From JAAYXU01 sp050942555 (GTDB taxonomy: Bacteria > Bacillota > Clostridia > Christensenellales > UMGS416): a stretch of DNA of 8,543 nucleotides. The notes under the pieces were generated by a model. It was not told the DNA's origin. It worked only from the letters and a program-made list of their open reading frames with translations, and did not search any database. This document shows positions 5,844 to 8,543 of the stretch, piece by piece. The position numbers were made by a program, and so were the translations under genes. The DNA lies in the NCBI GenBank assembly GCA_050942555.1, contig JBMNNN010000087.1, positions 1-8,543 of the forward strand, in the 5' to 3' direction. Position 1 is the stretch's first letter. Each line of letters begins with the position of its first letter.

Positions 5844-6674
5844 TCAGAGTATCCCCAGCTTTTTCAGTGTGTCGATGCTCATCTGTGCGCATTCCAGCGC
5901 GCTTTTGCCCATCGAGGGCATATCCTGCTCCACCACGACCCACTGCGCGCCCGCTTCCTCCGAAGCCCTGAGTATTTCCGGGAACTCCTGCACGCCGTAG
6001 CCTACAGGCCGGAACTCAAAGTCGGTGGAACGGGGCTGCCGCGGAGTGGCCGTGTCGCCTATGAGCTCATAGAGCGCAGCGCCCTTCGTGCGGCTGCCCA
6101 TATGGAAGTCCTTGAGGTGCACGACGGGCGCCCGCCCGGCATATTTGCGGATGTAGGCTGCGGGATTGACGCCCGCGACGTTGACCCAGCAGGTGTCGAT
6201 CTGTGTTCCCAGCAGGTCGGCGGGAATCGTGCGGTAGAGTATATCCAGCGCGTACTCGCCGTCGATCGATTCAAACTCGAAGTCGTGGTTATGGTATAAA
6301 AGGTGCATACCGCGCTTTTTAACAGCCTTCGCGATAGCGGCGATGTCGCGGAGCGTCTGCTCGAATCCTTCCGAGCCGGGCCGGCGCTGTTCCGGAAGAT
6401 AGGGAATCGCGATGTAGGGGCAGCCGATCAACGCATATCCGTCGATCACGCCGTCGGGGTCCGCGAGAAGGTCGTCGATGGGGACGTGGGCCGAAATCGG
6501 GAACAGCCCAATTTCGTCCAGCATCGCCTTTATGTCGGCCGGCGCGTTGCCATAGAGCCCGGCAAACTCGACGCCGTGATAGCCCATCTCTTTGATCCGG
6601 CGCAAGGTGCCCCGAAGGTCTTTGCTCGCGTCGTCCCGGACCGAGTAAACCTGAAGCGCAACTTTAAATTTCAT
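5844..6674 (-). CDS. Sugar phosphate isomerase/epimerase (xylose isomerase-like TIM barrel)
   Basis: A 276-residue protein of the AP-endonuclease-2/xylose-isomerase-like TIM-barrel family. Signature segments: MKFKVALQVYSVRDD at the N-terminus, GYHGVEFAGLYG (31-42), LLYHNHDFEF (125-134), QIDTCWVNVAG (158-168), VVHLKDFHMG (184-193) and the late acidic residue in VVVEQDMPS (E249). The His, Asp and Glu of these strands normally bind a divalent metal and act on C1-C3 of a sugar or keto-sugar. The ATG at 6674 follows AAGGAGG; an upstream in-frame ATG at 6749 lacks a ribosome binding site and family similarity. It precedes the Gfo/Idh gene, and such pairs serve in inositol, polyol and 3-keto-glycoside catabolism, so a two-step oxidation/isomerisation or elimination is the best inference. 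An imperfect dyad lies just upstream. Family certain; substrate open. Confidence 0.92.
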   Translation of the reverse strand: MKFKVALQVYSVRDDASKDLRGTLRRIKEMGYHGVEFAGLYGNAPADIKAMLDEIGLFPISAHVPIDDLLADPDGVIDGYALIGCPYIAIPYLPEQRRPGSEGFEQTLRDIAAIAKAVKKRGMHLLYHNHDFEFESIDGEYALDILYRTIPADLLGTQIDTCWVNVAGVNPAAYIRKYAGRAPVVHLKDFHMGSRTKGAALYELIGDTATPRQPRSTDFEFRPVGYGVQEFPEILRASEEAGAQWVVVEQDMPSMGKSALECAQMSIDTLKKLGIL

Positions 6675-6692
6675 CGGTATCCTCCTTGGCGG

Positions 6693-6721
6693 TATTGGGG
6701 ACGCGTGGGCATCCCCCCATA
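6693..6721 (-). promoter_or_regulatory. Imperfect dyad upstream of the isomerase gene
   Basis: TATTGGGGA (6693-6701) and TCCCCCCATA (6712-6721) form an inverted repeat with one extra base in the right arm, separated by 10 bases and lying about 20 bases before the isomerase start. It could be an operator for a sugar-responsive regulator or a leader hairpin. No convincing -35/-10 pair is visible nearby on the minus strand; TATATT at 6759-6754 is the best -10 candidate. Confidence 0.3.
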
Positions 6722-6788
6722 TGGTAGCAGGTAACGCCGGAGGATTCAATATGAATATAGGAAGAATATCGCTAACTGGAGTACCGTT

Positions 6789-7004
6789 CTACGGAGATTC
6801 GGGCTTGGCTGGATCCTTCTTATCGGACTCCGCCTGGATCCGCGGGAAGCTGTGGATCGCCTCGTAGGCATGCGCCTGCCCGGCCATGTGCGGCAGAGCG
6901 GGCACCATGCCCGTCACGTCGGTTGCCGAGGCGACGTTTTCGGTCGGGAAATCCCAGTCGGGCGGCAAATCCTTTTTCGGGGGCTCCTTTTTCCTGTCGG
7001 TCAT
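6789..7004 (-). CDS. Small hypothetical protein, 71 residues, Pro- and Lys-rich ends
   Basis: I do not recognise a named family. The ATG at 7004 has an excellent AAGGAAGGAG site five bases upstream, which is the main reason to accept the gene. The protein begins MTDRKKEPPKKDLPPDWDFP, has a compact middle ENVASATDVTGMVPALP (about 22-38) that looks like a constrained motif, then AHAYEAIHSFP, and ends in a charged SDKKDPAKPESP tail. There are no cysteines, no membrane span and no signal peptide, so it is probably a soluble cytosolic or spore protein. It lies 114 bp upstream of the isomerase on the same strand and could lead that operon. CATAGTA, 34 bases before the start, resembles the -10 of forespore sigma factors (CATNNTA), but no matching -35 is visible. 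Function unknown. Confidence 0.7.
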   Translation of the reverse strand: MTDRKKEPPKKDLPPDWDFPTENVASATDVTGMVPALPHMAGQAHAYEAIHSFPRIQAESDKKDPAKPESP

Positions 7005-7271
7005 TTTTACTCCTTCCTTTGCTTTCGGATTGCGATTACTATGCCCCGGACAGCGCGCGGATAATCGTCCGCGCGGGTTTTAATACGGTTCGCCGCGGCC
7101 GCGGGCCCGACCGGAAAAGCATTCTGATGCGCCCGAGCGCCCTTGTGCAATGAGCCTATTGAAAATTGGAATATTTTTATATATGGATTCAAATTCGGAT
7201 TATCGCGCGCGGACCCAGGCTTCAAGCCTCGTTCAAATGCTGCATATTGCCTTCAAAAACTCATGATTTAA
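7005..7271. other. Intergenic region, no gene seen
   Basis: This 267-bp stretch separates the unknown small gene from the GH35 stub. It contains the hairpin at 7054-7075, a perfect 12-base palindrome CCGCGGCCGCGG (7093-7104), and an AT-rich patch around 7157-7200 that stands out from the surroundings. TTGAAA (7159-7164) with TATGGA (7182-7187) at 17 bp is a weak plus-strand promoter candidate. Translation of all plus frames upstream of 7272 shows nothing resembling the missing part of a beta-galactosidase. Confidence 0.6.
7054..7084 (+). terminator. Orphan intrinsic-terminator-like hairpin
   Basis: CGCGCGGA (7054-7061) pairs with TCCGCGCG (7068-7075) over a 6-base loop and is followed on the plus strand by GGTTTTAAT. 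That is a reasonable rho-independent terminator, yet no plus-strand gene ends upstream of it. On the minus strand it falls in the upstream region of the 71-residue gene. It may be left from a deleted gene or act as an insulator. Confidence 0.45.
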
Positions 7272-7580
7272 GGTGCTGCTGCGCCCCTGCCGGCTTTCTA
7301 CCGGGGAACGTTTGAAGCCATGCCAGGGTTTGACTGCTTCGTGCGGCTGCCCGGCTGGGTCAAGGGCAACGTGTGGGTCAACGGCTTTCATCTGGGGCGA
7401 TACTGGAATCTGGGACCCCAGGAGACGCTCTATATACCCGGAGCGCTGCTCGCGCGGGAAAACGAGATCATCGTGTTCGAGCTGCACAGTCCGGGCCCGG
7501 GCCGCGTCGCCGAACTGCTCGACCATCCGGTGCTGGATGGCCCGATCCGGCCCGAATGCATGATGCTAGAGGTGGAATAA
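7272..7580 (+). pseudogene. C-terminal remnant of a GH35-type beta-galactosidase
   Basis: The frame after the TAA at 7269-7271 reads a short non-specific lead and then LPAFYRGTFEA (from about 7287), DCFVRLPGWVKGNVWVNGF, HLGRYWNLGPQETLYIPGAL and ENEIIVFEL, closing with AELLDHPVLDG before TAA at 7578-7580. This is the final jelly-roll segment of family 35 glycoside hydrolases, which release terminal beta-galactose; the complete enzymes run to roughly 600 residues or more. Only about 100 residues remain, the catalytic TIM barrel is absent, and no start codon with a ribosome binding site precedes the similarity (the ATG at 7320 lies inside it). It is therefore a truncated relic that should be inactive. 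A strong terminator follows directly. Its presence beside the sugar isomerase and oxidoreductase genes hints that this was once a glycan-use locus. Confidence 0.85.
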
Positions 7581-7595
7581 CGGAACCGAATAGAC

Positions 7596-7629
7596 AAGAC
7601 GCTCTGCGAACTTCCGCAGAGCGTCTTTT
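7596..7629. terminator. Strong bidirectional intrinsic terminator
   Basis: AAGACGCTCTGCG (7596-7608) and CGCAGAGCGTCTT (7615-7627) form a perfect 13-bp stem with loop AACTTC. On the plus strand the stem runs into TTTTAA; on the minus strand it ends in CTTGTCT. It lies between the convergent GH35 remnant and the phosphodiesterase gene and can serve both. It is the clearest terminator in the window. Confidence 0.9.
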
Positions 7630-7634
7630 AATGC

Positions 7635-8379
7635 TCACCGCCGCAGCTTTTTTTCTTTCAGTATTCGGAGCGCCGGTATCGGATTGTTGCAGGTCGCGAG
7701 GGTCGCGCCGCTTTCTATCATTTTATACACGCCGGCGTCGTCGTCCGGACAGTAGCGCCATGGATCGATGTTCCTGCTCCGGAAGAAGTCGCACAGCTCT
7801 CTGCTCAGATCGCGCATCTCGATGCCCACGCTGTAGTAATGGGAATACGTGTCCTCCGTGAAGTTTCTTAGATACGAGGCGGGGAACCCCTGCGTTTTTA
7901 CCGCGTATGTTTGATGCGCGTAGGCGGTGATGTCGGCGTCAAAGCAGGTGATCACAGACCGCTGCGTCAGCCCGTACTGCCGGAGGAGCGCGATCGCCTT
8001 GTCTACGACGCAGGCCCTGCAGTCCTTGATTTCGATATTCAGCAGAAGATTCCGGTCCTTCACGAGCGCAAGGAACTCGGCGAATGTGGGGATTCCCGCG
8101 CCTGCGTATTGCTCTGAGAAATGGCTTCCCGCGTCGAGGCGCTGCAGTTCATCGAGCGTATAGCCCGCCACCGCTCCGGTGCCATCCGTCGTCCTGTCTA
8201 CCGTAGCGTCGTGGATGAGCACGAGATGGCCGTCCCTCGTCATCCATACGTCGGTCTCCAGCCCGTCTACCCCCAGATCGATAGCCCCCCTGAAGGAAAC
8301 CATTGTATTTTCGGGATAACAGTGCCTTTGCGCCGCGATGACCGAATATCAGCATATTTTTTTCGCTTTGGTTCCACAT
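7635..8379 (-). pseudogene. Glycerophosphodiester phosphodiesterase, interrupted by a single-base frameshift
   Basis: The gene starts at ATG 8379 behind AAGGAGG and encodes MWNQSEKNMLIFGHRGAKAL, with the family's first catalytic His in HRG. Just after this the reading frame shifts: from about 8316 the family sequence continues in another frame as PENTMVSFRGAIDLG, LETDVWMTRDGHLVLIHD and LLLNIEIKD, down to TGA at 7635-7637. One extra base in the minus-strand CTGTTATCCC (8318 or 8319) explains it: without it the text reads ALYPENTMVSF, the usual sequence. The joined protein would be 247 residues, normal for cytosolic GDPDs, which hydrolyse glycerophosphodiesters such as glycerophosphocholine to glycerol-3-phosphate and an alcohol. 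All catalytic residues (HRG, ExD, HD, EIK) survive, so the lesion is recent or a sequencing or assembly error. A start at ATG 8303 would lack HRG and a ribosome binding site. Confidence 0.9.
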
Positions 8380-8412
8380 GAGCCTTGCCTCCTTACCGCC
8401 TAATCTGATGGC

Positions 8413-8441
8413 ATTGTAGCATACCGGCAGACTGATGGAAA
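8413..8441 (-). promoter_or_regulatory. Sigma-A-type promoter for the phosphodiesterase
   Basis: On the minus strand TTTCCA (8441-8436), a 17-base spacer and TACAAT (8418-8413) give a good housekeeping promoter. The -10 lies 33 bases before the ATG at 8379, so the gene appears to be transcribed on its own. Confidence 0.6.
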
Positions 8442-8543
8442 GCGGGACGACACGTTCCCGGATGTATGCCGTGCGGTGCGCCGCTCGAGCGCACATTCCG
8501 GTACTGCGCGCGCTGCGGAAGGCAGATCGATTCGATGCTCTGA
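8436..8543 (+). pseudogene. Tail of a small zinc-ribbon ORF lacking a usable start
   Basis: The frame opens after a TGA at 8433-8435 and ends in TGA at 8541-8543, the last bases of the window. It reads ...GCMPCGAPLERTFRYCARCGRQIDSML: two CxxC knuckles (CMPC and CARC) ten residues apart, a typical zinc ribbon as found in many small Firmicute proteins. No ATG, GTG or TTG precedes the first cysteine in frame; the only ATG (8466) falls between the first and second cysteines and has no ribosome binding site. Either a frameshift removed the start, as in the neighbouring phosphodiesterase, or the resemblance is chance. Function cannot be assigned. Confidence 0.3.

Noticed and set aside
7093..7104. 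Perfect palindrome CCGCGGCCGCGG as a regulatory site
   Set aside because: Short self-complementary CG strings are expected in GC-rich DNA and this one is not placed at a recognisable promoter.
8354..8370. A7 run near the phosphodiesterase start as a programmed frameshift site
   Set aside because: The sequences before and after the A7 run through HRGAKAL are in one frame; the shift occurs about 35 bases further on, so slippage at A7 would not restore the protein.

Overview
The window looks like a piece of a GC-rich, anaerobic, endospore-forming Firmicute (Clostridia in the broad sense). Three things point there: a spoIVFA-spoIVFB pair (forespore-engulfment checkpoint genes that process pro-sigma-K), a rubrerythrin/rubredoxin-type operon typical of strict anaerobes, and strong purine-rich Shine-Dalgarno sequences (AGGAGG or AAGGAAGGAG types) before almost every gene. 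No rRNA, tRNA, CRISPR array or transposase is visible. The species cannot be named from this sequence.

Layout. Positions 1-1529 (minus strand) hold an oxidative-stress or redox operon read right to left: rubrerythrin, a small rubredoxin-domain protein, and a nitroreductase that runs off the left edge. Positions 1530-1703 are a divergent promoter region with a good -10 box on each strand and a LacI-type CG-centred dyad. Positions 1704-3456 (plus) are the sporulation pair: a single-pass membrane protein with a degenerate LytM/M23 domain (SpoIVFA-like), then an intramembrane M50 metalloprotease (SpoIVFB-like) with its catalytic residues at H43, E44, H47 and D137. Positions 3457-4559 change base composition abruptly to AT-richer DNA, with a tandem 11-bp repeat, a strong sigma-A-type promoter and a solitary Mrr-family restriction endonuclease; this looks acquired. 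A 10-bp-stem hairpin at 4576-4608 separates it from the next block.

Positions 4632-6674 (minus) encode a sugar isomerase/epimerase of the xylose-isomerase-like TIM-barrel family followed by a Gfo/Idh/MocA oxidoreductase, a pairing used for sugar, polyol or keto-sugar catabolism. A 71-residue unknown protein (6789-7004, minus) lies just upstream and may be co-transcribed. Positions 7272-7580 (plus) are the C-terminal stub of a GH35-type beta-galactosidase, a decayed gene. A strong bidirectional terminator separates it from a convergent glycerophosphodiester phosphodiesterase (7635-8379, minus), split by a single extra base near 8318. The right edge carries the tail of a small zinc-ribbon ORF without a usable start.

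How it fits together: mostly a chromosomal backbone with three unrelated functional units (anaerobic peroxide or redox defence, late sporulation proteolysis, sugar oxidation/isomerisation), one probable horizontally acquired defence gene, and a right-hand third showing gene decay or assembly errors. I see no convincing new multi-gene system. The best leads are the lone Mrr island, the truncated GH35, the frameshifted phosphodiesterase, the unknown 71-residue protein and the LacI-like operator before rubrerythrin.
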